The notes: generated from the letters alone by a model not told the origin. Shown: positions 15,515 through 23,359, counted from the stretch's first letter. The stretch is DNA of 33,769 bases from Streptomyces sp. NRRL S-337 (GCF_000720175.1 NZ_JOIX01000120.1:1-33769); one strand, 5' to 3'. A program made the numbers and translations.

Positions 15515-16537
15515 ATGATCGAGCTTGAGGGGCTGACCAAGCACTACGGCGACAAGGTCGCGGTGGACCACCTCACCTTCACGGTGCGGCCCGGCATCAT
15601 CACCGGCTTCCTCGGCCCCAACGGCGCGGGCAAGTCGACCACCATGCGGATGATGCTGGATCTCGACAACCCGACGTCGGGCACGGTCCGGATCGACGGC
15701 AAGCACTACCGCCAGCTCGAAGACCCCCTGACGTACATCGGCGCGCTGCTGGAGGCCAAGGCGGTGCACGGCGGCCGGAGCGCCGCCAACCACCTGTTGT
15801 GCCTGGCACAGAGCAACGGCATCCCGCGCAGCCGGGTCGGCGAGGTGCTCGAAATGGTCGGGCTGAGCTCGGTCGCCAGGAAACGCGCGAAGGGCTTCTC
15901 CCTCGGCATGGGCCAGCGGCTGGGCATCGCCGCCGCCCTGCTCGGCGATCCGCAGGTGCTGCTCTTCGACGAGCCGGTCAACGGCCTCGACCCCGAGGGC
16001 ATCCACTGGATCCGCAACCTGATGAAGCACCTCGCGGCCCAGGGCCGTACGGTCTTCGTCTCCTCCCACCTGATGAGCGAGATGGCGCTGACCGCCGACC
16101 ACTTGGTGGTCATCGGCCAGGGCCGGCTGATGGCGGACACGTCCATGAAGGACTTCATCCACCAGAACTCGCGCTCGTACGTCCGGATGCGCTCCCCGGA
16201 ACAGCAGAAGCTGCTCGACCTGCTGCGCGCCGAGGGCATCCACGCGGTGGCGGCCGGGGGCGGTGCGCTGGAGATCGACGGGGTACCGGCCGAGCGGCTC
16301 GGCGAACTGGCCGCCGCCCACCACCTGACCCTGCACGAGCTGAGCCCCCAGCAGGCGTCCCTGGAAGAGGCGTTCATGCGGCTGACGGCCGCATCGGTCG
16401 AGTACCACGCGCACAACGGCGAGCCGGTGCCGGTGCGGACCGCCGCCGTCCCGGGAACACCCCAGCCGGCCGGGGCACGGCCGGGCGAGCCGCAGCCGAC
16501 CGGCTGGGGCACGGACTGGCAGAAGAAGAGGAGCTGA
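15515..16537 (+). CDS. ABC-2 type transporter ATP-binding protein (cassette 1)
   Basis: This is a 340-residue ATPase. Walker A GPNGAGKS is at 34-41. The signature region reads FSLGMGQRLGIA, a degenerate form of LSGGQ typical of this antibiotic/bacitracin-type subfamily. Walker B is VLLFDEPVNGLDPEG, and the switch His is in VFVSSHLMSEM. A Pro/Ala-rich tail of about 45 residues follows. I prefer the ATG at 15515 (MIELEGLTKHYG) over the GTG at 15506, because the latter overlaps the candidate -10 box. The membrane partner follows 3 bp downstream. The substrate is unknown. It is strongly similar to the ATPase at 17846, so the two cassettes look like a tandem duplication. Confidence 0.93.
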   Translation: MIELEGLTKHYGDKVAVDHLTFTVRPGIITGFLGPNGAGKSTTMRMMLDLDNPTSGTVRIDGKHYRQLEDPLTYIGALLEAKAVHGGRSAANHLLCLAQSNGIPRSRVGEVLEMVGLSSVARKRAKGFSLGMGQRLGIAAALLGDPQVLLFDEPVNGLDPEGIHWIRNLMKHLAAQGRTVFVSSHLMSEMALTADHLVVIGQGRLMADTSMKDFIHQNSRSYVRMRSPEQQKLLDLLRAEGIHAVAAGGGALEIDGVPAERLGELAAAHHLTLHELSPQQASLEEAFMRLTAASVEYHAHNGEPVPVRTAAVPGTPQPAGARPGEPQPTGWGTDWQKKRS

Positions 16538-16540
16538 CCC

Positions 16541-17314
16541 ATGGCGGCGGTCGGGCAGGTCATCCGGTCCGAGTGGACCAAGATCAGATCGGTACGGTCG
16601 ACGGTGTGGACGCTGGGCATCGCCGTCCTCGTCACCGTCGGGCTGGGCATGCTGATCTGCACCCTGGCCAACCACGACTTCAACTCCATGCCGCCCCGGG
16701 ACCGGCTGTCGTTCGACGCCACCAACATCAGCTTCGCCGGTATGGGACTGGGCCAGCTCGCGATGATCGTCTTCGGCGTGCTGGTGGTCTCCAACGAGTA
16801 CAGCACCGGCATGATCCGCGCCTCGCTGGCCGCGGTGCCGCAGCGCGGCACGTTCCTGTTCTGCAAACTGCTGGTCGCCACCGCGCTGGTCTTCGTCGTC
16901 GGCCTGGCCACCAGCTTCGTGACGTTCTTCGCCGGCCAGGCGATGCTGGGCGATCTGCGCGCCCACCTCGGCGACCCGGGCGTACTGCGCGCCGTGATCG
17001 GCGGCGGCCTCTACATGACGCTGATCGCCCTGTTCTCGATGGCGGTCGCCACGATGCTGCGCAGCCCGATGCTGTCGCTGGGCATCCTGATGCCGTTCTT
17101 CTTCCTGATCTCCAACATCCTCGGCAACGTCTCCGCCACCAGGAAGATCGGCCGCTTCCTGCCCGACCAGGCCGGCTCGAAGATCATGCAGGTCGTCCCC
17201 CGCGCCGGCGAGGACGTCCCTTACGGACCGTGGGGCGGGCTGGGCATCATGATCGCTTGGACGGTGCTGGCACTCGCCGGCGGATACGTCCTCTTGAAGC
17301 GCCGCGACGCGTGA
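16541..17314 (+). CDS. ABC-2 type transporter permease (cassette 1)
   Basis: This is a 257-residue membrane protein with about six helices, starting VIRSEWTKIRSVRSTVWTLG, the usual N-terminal amphipathic motif of this permease family. The first helix is at about residues 21-41, and EYSTGMIRASLAAVPQR marks the cytoplasmic coupling region. GAGGAG lies 9 bp before the ATG. Its 20-residue N-terminal motif is almost the same as that of the second permease (19593 onwards), but it lacks that protein's long Pro/Gln-rich N-terminal extension. It is probably co-transcribed with the ATPase. The substrate is unknown. Confidence 0.92.
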   Translation: MAAVGQVIRSEWTKIRSVRSTVWTLGIAVLVTVGLGMLICTLANHDFNSMPPRDRLSFDATNISFAGMGLGQLAMIVFGVLVVSNEYSTGMIRASLAAVPQRGTFLFCKLLVATALVFVVGLATSFVTFFAGQAMLGDLRAHLGDPGVLRAVIGGGLYMTLIALFSMAVATMLRSPMLSLGILMPFFFLISNILGNVSATRKIGRFLPDQAGSKIMQVVPRAGEDVPYGPWGGLGIMIAWTVLALAGGYVLLKRRDA

Positions 17315-17334
17315 CGCTGCGCTTGGCTGTTCCG

Positions 17335-17754
17335 CCCACGTACCTGGCCGACCCGCCGCGGGTCGTCTCGCCGTTGCGCTTTGCGGCGCCGCGTACGTTG
17401 TCGGCCCTCCCGCCGCGGGGCTTGTTCGCCGTTGCGCCTGGCGGCGGGCGTGGTGTTTTTGGGTGCGGTGACAGCCCTACAGACTTCGTCCTCCGGTCTG
17501 TCCCCTCCCGTTGGTGGGGGGACCGACCCCTACGGGTCCCAAGGACCCCTTACACCCCCAACGCCCACCCCCACCCACCTTCTTCCCCCTCCCCCAACGG
17601 GAGGGGACGGGCCGGAGGGGCCGGTGTTTGGGACGTAAAGCGACAGCAGTCCCAAACACAACGGCGAGACGACCCGCGGCGGGACGGCGAGCTACGTGCG
17701 GGGGCGCGCAAAGCGCAACGGCGAGCCCCGCGGCGCAGCAGACGGGTACGTGGG
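17335..17754. repeat. Complete 420-bp imperfect palindromic intergenic element (copy B)
   Basis: The 531-bp gap 17315-17845 holds no credible gene. It contains an element bounded by perfect 10-bp inverted termini, CCCACGTACC (17335-17344) and GGTACGTGGG (17745-17754). The left arm contains the reverse complement of units in the right arm (GCGCAACGGCGA, CCCGCGGCGGG, TACGTGCGG and AAAGCGCAACGG, each arm holding about two such units). CCTCCCGTTGG on the left answers CCAACGGGAGG on the right. The right half also has a perfect 11-bp hairpin (17624-17634 with 17649-17659). The right half matches the sequence at 50-355. No target-site duplication and no open reading frame is apparent, so it looks like a non-coding dispersed repeat or MITE-like element. 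Confidence 0.75.
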
Positions 17755-17756
17755 AT

Positions 17757-17786
17757 TACCGGGAACCGTCAACGCACCGATAGCCT
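17757..17786 (+). promoter_or_regulatory. Candidate promoter for ABC cassette 2
   Basis: TTACCG (17757-17762) and TAGCCT (17781-17786) are 18 bp apart, starting 2 bp after the palindromic element ends. A transcript from here would have a leader of about 50 nt with a good Shine-Dalgarno (GAGGGGCGGAG) before the ATG at 17846. Confidence 0.35.
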
Positions 17787-17845
17787 CCTAATCCTCACGG
17801 GGGCACGAGGGCGCCTCTGCCCCGACCATCTGCGAGGGGCGGAGA

Positions 17846-19045
17846 ATGATCGAGGCAGTCGGCCTGACGAAGCGCTACGGCGCCAAGACGGCCGTGTACA
17901 ACCTGTCGTTCCAGGTGCGGCCGGGCACGGTGACCGGCTTCCTGGGGCCCAACGGGTCCGGGAAGTCGACGACCATGCGGATGATTCTGGGGCTCGACGC
18001 ACCGACGTCGGGGGCCGCCACGATCGCCGGCCGGCCGTTCCGCAGCCTCCCGAACGCCCCGCGCCAGGTGGGCGCACTGCTCGACGCCAAGGCCGTGCAC
18101 GGCGGACGCAGTGCGCGCGCGCATCTGCTGTCGCTGGCGCAGCTGTCCGGCATCCCGGCCCGGCGGGTCGACGAGGTGCTGGGCGTGGTCGGTCTTCAGG
18201 ACGTCGCCGGGCGGCGGTCCAAGGGCTTCTCGCTGGGCATGGGCCAGCGGCTCGGCATCGCCTCGGCGCTGCTCGGCGATCCTCAGGTGCTGCTCTTCGA
18301 CGAGCCGGTCAACGGCCTCGACCCCGAGGGCATCCTCTGGGTCAGGAACCTGATGAAGCAGCTCGCGTCCGAGGGGCGTACGGTCTTCGTCTCCTCGCAC
18401 CTGATGAGCGAAATGGCGTTGACCGCCGAGCACTTGATCGTGATCGGCCGGGGGCAGCTGCTCGCGGACATGTCGGTCAAGGACTTCATCTCGGCCAACT
18501 CGGCCGATTTCGCCCGGGTGCGGACGCCCGACTCCGAGCCGGAGCAGCGCGAGAAGCTGACCGCGGCCATCGGCGAGGCGGGCGGTCGGGCCACGCCGGA
18601 GCCGGACGGTGCGCTGCGGGTGACGGGGCTGCCGCTGCCGCGGATCAGTGACCTCGCGCACGAGGCCGACGTCCGGCTGTGGGAGCTGTCGCCGCACCAG
18701 GCGTCCCTGGAAGAGGCGTACATGCGGATGACGCAGGGCGCCGTGGACTACCGCTCGACCAGCGACCCGCGGGCCGGTCTGCAGGAGGTCCCGGCGGGGT
18801 ACGCCCCGCAGGGGTACGGCGGCGGCCCGGGGGTTCCCGGGCAGATGCCCAACCCGTACGCCCAGCAGGCGGCCGGCGCCGTTCCCGGGCCGGGGTACCC
18901 GCCGCCCGCGCCGGCTCAGGGTCACCCGTACGGGGCACCCGCACCGTACGGGGCGCCCCACCCTTACGGGCAGCCGCCCGCCGCGCCGATGCCGCCCGCC
19001 GCCCCCGCCGACCAGACCGTGCCCCACACCGAGGACGCCCGATGA
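17846..19045 (+). CDS. ABC-2 type transporter ATP-binding protein (cassette 2)
   Basis: This is a 399-residue ATPase with Walker A GPNGSGKS (34-41), a degenerate signature FSLGMGQRLGIA, Walker B VLLFDEPVNGLDPEG and the switch His in FVSSHLMSEM. After about residue 300 it has a roughly 100-residue tail rich in Pro, Gly, Ala, Gln and Tyr (repeated PYG, GAP, YGQPP), probably disordered. GAGGGGCGGAG precedes the ATG. Its stop overlaps the permease start by 4 bp (ATGA). It is a close paralogue of the ATPase at 15515, but with a much longer tail. Substrate unknown. Confidence 0.93.
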   Translation: MIEAVGLTKRYGAKTAVYNLSFQVRPGTVTGFLGPNGSGKSTTMRMILGLDAPTSGAATIAGRPFRSLPNAPRQVGALLDAKAVHGGRSARAHLLSLAQLSGIPARRVDEVLGVVGLQDVAGRRSKGFSLGMGQRLGIASALLGDPQVLLFDEPVNGLDPEGILWVRNLMKQLASEGRTVFVSSHLMSEMALTAEHLIVIGRGQLLADMSVKDFISANSADFARVRTPDSEPEQREKLTAAIGEAGGRATPEPDGALRVTGLPLPRISDLAHEADVRLWELSPHQASLEEAYMRMTQGAVDYRSTSDPRAGLQEVPAGYAPQGYGGGPGVPGQMPNPYAQQAAGAVPGPGYPPPAPAQGHPYGAPAPYGAPHPYGQPPAAPMPPAAPADQTVPHTEDAR

Positions 19046-20352
19046 CCAGCCCTCAGCAGCCGCAGCCCCAGCCTGAGCGCGCCCCGCAGGAAGCCGCCGC
19101 CCAGCCGCCGGCGCCGCCCGCCGCACCTCCCGTGCCGCCCGCCGCGCCGCCCGCGCCGGAGCAGCCTGCGCCCGCCAAGGACGCGGGCACGATGATGCTC
19201 CAGGCCCAGGCCCCCGCCCCGCCTCCGGCCAAGGAGGGCGGCACGATGATGCTCCAGGCGCAGCCGATGCCCGAGCCGCGGCCGCTCGCCGCGCACGGGC
19301 CCGGCAAGGGCAAGGACGCCGGCACGATGATGCTCCAGGCCCAGCCCCCGCAGGCTCAGCCCCAGCAGCCCCAGCAGCAGGACCGGCCGCAGCCGCCCGC
19401 CCAGGCCCCGCAGGCCGCCGCCCCGCAGGCGCAGCCCCCGGCCAACGGGGGCGGCACGATGATCCTCCAGGCGCAGGCCCAGGCGCAGCCGCCCGTACCG
19501 GCGCCCGCGCCGCAGGGGCAGCCGCAGGCCCAGGCGCAGCCGCCGGTCGCGCCGCCGGCCCCCATGGGCGCCGGTTATGTCTCGCCCATTCCGGTGCGGC
19601 CGGCTCATCTCGGCCATGCGCTGGCGTCGGAGTGGACGAAGATCCGCTCGGTGCGCTCGACGATCTGGACGCTGGGCGTGATGCTGCTGCTGATCGTCGG
19701 CATCGGTCTGCTCGCGACCCTCGCCGCGGGCTCGGACCGCGAGATGGACCCGCTGCTCGCCGTCGGGTTCGTCGGCGTCCTGCTCGGCAGCCTCTGCGTG
19801 ATCACTTTGGGCGTGCTGTCGATCTCCTCGGAGTACGGCACCGGCATGATCCGTACGACGCTGACCGCCTGCCCCAGCCGGGTGCGGGTGCTGACCGCGA
19901 AGGCGATCGTGTTCTTCGGGCTGGCGCTGGTGATCACCACGATCGCCACCACGCTGGTCGCGCTGCTCGACTTCGGGATGCTCAACGGCCCGGCGCCGAC
20001 CACCGACCAGTGGCTGCGCGCCACCCTGGGCGCGGGTCTGTACGTCGCGCTGCTCGGTCTGCTGGCGCTGGGCGTGGGCACGCTGCTGCGGCACTCGGCG
20101 GGGGCCATCAGCGCCATGATGGGCCTGGTACTGCTGCCGATGCTGCTGGCGCTGTTCCTGCAGGGCGAGAGCGTGAAGGAGTTCCAGCGGGCGCTGATCG
20201 AGTACTCCGTGCCCAGCGCGCTCGCGACGCTCTACGACATCCCGTTCCTGCCCAGCGGCCCCTCGGGCTGGACCCCGCTGTGGATCCTGGCCGGGGTCAC
20301 CGCGGTGGTGCTGGGTGGTGCCTACGCCGCCATCGCCCAGCGCGATGTCTAG
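19042..20352 (+). CDS. ABC-2 type permease with long disordered N-terminus carrying four GTM[MI]LQAQ motifs
   Basis: This is a 436-residue protein. Residues 1-190 are Pro/Gln/Ala-rich and probably disordered in the cytoplasm. Within them GTMMLQAQ occurs at 49-56, 67-74 and 94-101 and GTMILQAQ at 138-145, each preceded by Gly/Ala and often Lys-Asp/Glu. From about 196 the standard permease begins (SEWTKIRSVRSTIWTLG) with about six helices and the EYGTGMIRTTLTACPSR coupling region. The evenly conserved motifs in an otherwise drifting linker suggest short binding sites: each has Thr with Leu at +3, compatible with a phosphothreonine site read by an FHA domain, but that is inference. The 4-bp overlap with the ATPase fixes the start. 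Confidence 0.92.
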   Translation: MTSPQQPQPQPERAPQEAAAQPPAPPAAPPVPPAAPPAPEQPAPAKDAGTMMLQAQAPAPPPAKEGGTMMLQAQPMPEPRPLAAHGPGKGKDAGTMMLQAQPPQAQPQQPQQQDRPQPPAQAPQAAAPQAQPPANGGGTMILQAQAQAQPPVPAPAPQGQPQAQAQPPVAPPAPMGAGYVSPIPVRPAHLGHALASEWTKIRSVRSTIWTLGVMLLLIVGIGLLATLAAGSDREMDPLLAVGFVGVLLGSLCVITLGVLSISSEYGTGMIRTTLTACPSRVRVLTAKAIVFFGLALVITTIATTLVALLDFGMLNGPAPTTDQWLRATLGAGLYVALLGLLALGVGTLLRHSAGAISAMMGLVLLPMLLALFLQGESVKEFQRALIEYSVPSALATLYDIPFLPSGPSGWTPLWILAGVTAVVLGGAYAAIAQRDV

Positions 20353-20363
20353 GACGACCCGGA

Positions 20364-20377
20364 CCCGGTGAACCGGG
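20364..20377. terminator. Small bidirectional hairpin after ABC cassette 2
   Basis: CCCGGT (20364-20369) and ACCGGG (20372-20377) with a 2-nt loop lie between convergent stop codons. Confidence 0.5.
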
Positions 20378-20384
20378 CAGGGCC

Positions 20385-20702
20385 TCAGTAGCGAGGCGCA
20401 TTACGGGACCGCTGGAGCCGTGCGCTCCGGCGGTCCCGTGCGTTCCAGCAGGCCCGGTGCCAGTGCCGGCGGTCGTCGACGTCGCCGTGCTGCGGCCAGG
20501 CGACGACGTGCGGGACGCCGGGCGGGATCTCCTGGTCGCAGCCGGGGCAGCGGTAGTGCTTGGCCGCGCCGCCGCCCCCGACCTGCCGTACGACCCAGTC
20601 CTCGCCGCGCCAGTCCTCGGTCCGTTCGAGCCCGTAACGGTCGCTGCCCGTGCGGTCGATGGGCTTCGCACCGCCGCGCTGGCGGTTTCGACGCGGGGAC
20701 AC
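20385..20702 (-). CDS. Small conserved protein with a CxxC...HxxC zinc-binding motif
   Basis: This is a 105-residue basic protein. The core has C52-P-G-C55, then H80-W-H82-R-A-C85-W, which fits one treble-clef or zinc-ribbon-like metal site. The N-terminus is Arg/Gly-rich and contains paired Trp residues (EDWRGEDWVVRQVG); the C-terminus is Arg-rich, suggesting nucleic-acid contact. I place the start at the second of two GTG codons (20702), because GAGG is 7 bp upstream; the first (20708) is too close to it. It looks like a conserved Streptomyces protein, but I cannot assign a function. It is convergent with the ABC cassette and divergent from the oxidoreductase gene. Confidence 0.78.
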   Translation of the reverse strand: MSPRRNRQRGGAKPIDRTGSDRYGLERTEDWRGEDWVVRQVGGGGAAKHYRCPGCDQEIPPGVPHVVAWPQHGDVDDRRHWHRACWNARDRRSARLQRSRNAPRY

Positions 20703-20895
20703 GGGCACACCTCATAAGGGGGGAAGCGGGGTCACGGGCTGTCACCAGCGTACGCGGCGCTCGGCACGGCCCGTTCCGGACGGCAGGATTCTGTGATCAT
20801 CGGGAAATTCCCGGCGAGGCCGTGCCCTTGGCACGTGTCAGGCGTTGTTGCCTGTAAGGGGGGAAGCCGCGTCGGCTGCGAGGAGGCAGAGAGCG
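20703..20895. promoter_or_regulatory. Divergent upstream region with a duplicated 13-bp motif and two small hairpins
   Basis: TAAGGGGGGAAGC occurs at 20715-20727 and again at 20855-20867, close to the two divergent gene starts. Just before the second copy are two small stems, CGTGC/GCACG (20821-20835) and CAGGC/GCCTG (20839-20854). No clear -35/-10 pair was found. Confidence 0.4.
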
Positions 20896-21945
20896 ATGCG
20901 TGTGGGAGCTTTCATCCTGGCCGCTCAATTCCCCGGTCAGGGACAGGGGGAAGCACTGCACCGGGCGGTGCGTTCCGCCGTGGTCGCGGAGGAGGCCGGC
21001 CTCGATGCGGTCTGGCTGGCGGAACACCACTTCGTACCTTACGGCGTCTGCCCGAATGCGGTCACGCTGGCCGCGCTGCTGCTGGGCCGGACCCGCCGGA
21101 TCGGCGTCGGGACGGCGGTGAGCGTGCTGCCGACCCAGCATCCGGTGGCGCTCGGCGAGTCCGCGGCGCTGCTGCACCTGACGTCCGAGGGGCGGTTCAC
21201 GCTCGGCGTCGGCCGGGGTGGCCCCTGGGTGGATCTGGAGGTCTTCGGCTCCGGGCTCGCCGCGTACGACCACGGCTTCCCCGAGTCGCTCGATCTGCTG
21301 CTGCGCTGGCTGCGCGAGCCCCGGGTCGGTGCGCAGGGCGAGCGGTACGCCTTCCGCGAGGTGGCGGTGGTGCCGCGGCCGGACCAGGCGCTGATCGATC
21401 CGGACGAACCGGGGACCGGGCCGCCGGGCCCGCCCGTGGTGGTGGCCTGCACCTCCCCGTCGTCGGTGCGGATGGCCGCCGCGCGCGGGCTGCCCATGCT
21501 GCTGGGCATGCACTGCGGGGACGAGGAGAAGGCGGAGATGATCGCGCTGTGGCGGGCGGCCGCGCGCGAGGCCGGCCGGGACCCGGAGGAGATCGCCGCG
21601 GCCGAGCACGTCTCGGCGGGTGTGGTGCAGATCGCCGATGCCCGCGAGGCCGCGACGGAGACCCTGATGAAGGCGATGCCCGGCTGGCTGCGCCAGGGTC
21701 TGGGCGCGCATGTGACGGTCGATGGCCGCTACCGGTCGATGCGCGATCCGCTGGCGTACACGGAGTTGTTGTGCGGGCTGCATCCGGTCGGCCCGCCGCA
21801 GTGGTGCGCGGACCGCCTGGCGGCGACGTCCGAGCGCACCGGCATCACCCGCTTCGCGCTGCTCGTCGAGGGCTCCGGCGATCTCGCGGCGACGGAGGAG
21901 AACGTCCGCCGGCTGGGCACCGAGGTCCTGCCGCAACTGGTGTGA
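20896..21945 (+). CDS. LLM class flavin-dependent oxidoreductase (luciferase-like)
   Basis: This is a 349-residue protein with the bacterial luciferase-like TIM-barrel pattern. It begins MRVGAFILAAQFPGQ, followed by AEEAGLDAVWLAEHHF, TRRIGVGTAVSVLPTQHPV, EGRFTLGVGRGG and, late, EKAEMIALWRAAAREAGRDPEEI. Such enzymes use reduced flavin (FMNH2 or F420H2) supplied from elsewhere for monooxygenation or other redox steps; the substrate cannot be told. AGGAGG is 9 bp before the ATG at 20896. The gene stands alone, with a strong hairpin after it. Confidence 0.9.
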   Translation: MRVGAFILAAQFPGQGQGEALHRAVRSAVVAEEAGLDAVWLAEHHFVPYGVCPNAVTLAALLLGRTRRIGVGTAVSVLPTQHPVALGESAALLHLTSEGRFTLGVGRGGPWVDLEVFGSGLAAYDHGFPESLDLLLRWLREPRVGAQGERYAFREVAVVPRPDQALIDPDEPGTGPPGPPVVVACTSPSSVRMAAARGLPMLLGMHCGDEEKAEMIALWRAAAREAGRDPEEIAAAEHVSAGVVQIADAREAATETLMKAMPGWLRQGLGAHVTVDGRYRSMRDPLAYTELLCGLHPVGPPQWCADRLAATSERTGITRFALLVEGSGDLAATEENVRRLGTEVLPQLV

Positions 21946-21987
21946 TCCGTGGGGCGGCGGCGTGTGGTCGCCGTCGTCGTGCGGTGG

Positions 21988-22047
21988 TGCTGCCGCTGGC
22001 GCACCGTCTGCGGGGCGCGCCCAACCCCGCATACGGCAGCGGCAGCA
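21988..22047. terminator. Long nested bidirectional terminator hairpin
   Basis: An outer perfect 11-bp stem (TGCTGCCGCTG at 21988-21998 with its complement at 22037-22047) encloses a perfect 7-bp stem (TGCGGGG 22009-22015 with CCCCGCA 22025-22031). It lies between convergent stop codons. Confidence 0.75.
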
Positions 22048-22054
22048 ACTCCGT

Positions 22055-22447
22055 TCAGCAGTCTCGGAGTTCGGGCGACTGATTGAGCAGCTGGCCCCGG
22101 ATGGAGGTGAACCGGGCCAGCCGGTCGTCCACCGCCGGGTCGAGCGGGAAGACCGCCACCCGGTGGCAGTTCTGGAAGGCGAGGCGCACCCCGAAGTGGC
22201 GCTCCAGCGAACCGCGGATCGCGTCACTCGCCAGTGCGCGCAGCAGCTGACCGCGCGCCTGCTCGTCCGGCGGCGGCGTCTGGTTGTCGGCGAACTCTCC
22301 GCCGTCGACCTTCAGCTGGGCCACCAGAGAGCTGATCATCCCCCATGCGTAGGGGAGGGAGTTCCGGACGCAGTCGACAAAAGCGGCTTCGTCGACCTCG
22401 CCTCGCTCGGCCTGTTCGAGGAGGGCCGGTGAGACGTCGAGCGACAT
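22055..22447 (-). CDS. SCO5389 family protein of unknown function
   Basis: This is a 130-residue soluble protein starting MSLDVSPALLEQAERGEVDEAAFVDCVRNSLPYAW and ending with LLNQSPELRDC. I recognise it as the conserved actinomycete family named after SCO5389; no function is known. It appears mostly helical, without signal peptide, membrane segment or catalytic motif. Three cysteines are present, one at the very C-terminus. The ATG at 22447 has a GAGAGGAG Shine-Dalgarno, and a perfect hairpin lies directly upstream in the probable leader. It is divergent from nucS; the conserved adjacency might mean a shared theme but proves nothing. Confidence 0.85.
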   Translation of the reverse strand: MSLDVSPALLEQAERGEVDEAAFVDCVRNSLPYAWGMISSLVAQLKVDGGEFADNQTPPPDEQARGQLLRALASDAIRGSLERHFGVRLAFQNCHRVAVFPLDPAVDDRLARFTSIRGQLLNQSPELRDC

Positions 22448-22463
22448 GAGGTTCTCCTCTCGC

Positions 22464-22487
22464 GGCCCCGCCGGGACGGGCGGGGCC
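22464..22487 (-). promoter_or_regulatory. Leader hairpin before the SCO5389-family gene
   Basis: A perfect 9-bp inverted repeat (GGCCCCGCC at 22464-22472, GGCGGGGCC at 22479-22487) with a 6-nt loop sits just upstream of the Shine-Dalgarno of the minus-strand gene. It could affect translation or mRNA stability. The remaining 22488-22682 shows no gene. Confidence 0.4.
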
Positions 22488-22682
22488 TAGGGCTGGGACA
22501 AGGGGTTTCGCGACGGAGCGTGTTCGCCTCACGACCCCCCGCTTCAACGGTATGCCGCGCAAGAGGCCCGCACCAGGAGATTGCACATACAACCGGCCAT
22601 TGGTGAGCGCCTGGGGTGCGGGGGTTTCCCCCGTAAAGGCACCTCGGTCCAGGGCGAATCGCGTAGCCGGCCCTCGGTCGAG

Positions 22683-22688
22683 TAGCGT
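22683..22688 (+). promoter_or_regulatory. Candidate -10 (TAGCGT) for leaderless nucS transcript
   Basis: TAGCGT is 8 bp before the nucS ATG, and no Shine-Dalgarno is present. It is the same hexamer as before the ABC ATPase at 15515. No clear -35. Confidence 0.45.
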
Positions 22689-22696
22689 GGCGCACC

Positions 22697-23359
22697 ATGC
22701 GTCTCGTCATTGCCCGCTGCTCCGTGGACTACGCGGGCCGGCTCACCGCCCACCTCCCCTCCGCACCGCGCCTCATTCTGGTGAAGGCGGACGGTTCGGT
22801 CTCCATCCACGCGGACGACCGGGCCTACAAACCCCTCAACTGGATGTCCCCGCCCTGCACTCTCAAGGAGGGCGACGGGGACGTGTGGACGGTGGAGAAC
22901 AAGGGGGGCGAGAAGCTCATCATCACCCTCGAAGAGGTCATGCACGACTCCTCGCACGAGCTGGGCGTCGACCCGGGCCTCATCAAGGACGGTGTGGAGG
23001 CGCACCTCCAGGAACTCCTCGCGGACCGGATCGAAACCCTCGGCGAGGGCTATTCGCTGATTCGGCGTGAATACCCCACTGCCATCGGGCCGGTGGATAT
23101 CTTGTGCCGGGACGCCGATGGGCAGACCGTGGCCGTCGAGATCAAGCGGCGCGGCGAGATCGACGGGGTCGAGCAGCTCACCCGTTATCTCGAACTCCTC
23201 AACCGCGACCCGCACCTGGCGCCGGTGAAGGGCGTCTTCGCGGCGCAGGAGATCAAGCCGCAGGCGCGGGTACTGGCCACCGACCGCGGCATCGGCTGCG
23301 TGGTGCTGGACTACGACGCCCTGCGCGGCATCGAGGACGACAAGCTCCGGCTGTTCTGA
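22697..23359 (+). CDS. nucS: Endonuclease NucS/EndoMS, non-canonical mismatch repair
   Basis: This is a 220-residue NucS. The N-terminal DNA-binding and dimerisation domain ([15 protein letters not shown] to about 105) includes W49 (KPLNWMSPP). The C-terminal PD-(D/E)XK nuclease domain has E125, D134 ([12 protein letters not shown]), E148 and K150 (AVEIKRR). The final residues DKLRLF match the sliding-clamp-binding tail of the family. NucS replaces MutS/MutL in most Actinobacteria, cutting both strands at G-T, G-G and T-T mismatches and lowering mutation rate. All key residues are intact, so it should be active. The start is fixed by MRLVIARC and the promoter spacing. Confidence 0.97.
   Translation: MRLVIARCSVDYAGRLTAHLPSAPRLILVKADGSVSIHADDRAYKPLNWMSPPCTLKEGDGDVWTVENKGGEKLIITLEEVMHDSSHELGVDPGLIKDGVEAHLQELLADRIETLGEGYSLIRREYPTAIGPVDILCRDADGQTVAVEIKRRGEIDGVEQLTRYLELLNRDPHLAPVKGVFAAQEIKPQARVLATDRGIGCVVLDYDALRGIEDDKLRLF

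Noticed and set aside
17335..17754. Classical insertion sequence
   Set aside because: No transposase frame and no target-site duplication visible at the ends; treated as a non-coding repeat.
17315..17845. Possible small genes in the gap between ABC cassettes
   Set aside because: All frames are low-complexity and disrupted by the palindrome; no Shine-Dalgarno with a sensible product.
15799..18651. 950-codon plus-strand frame spanning two ABC ATPases, the permease and the repeat element
   Set aside because: It is out of frame with three well-recognised proteins and is Arg/Gly/Pro-rich nonsense.
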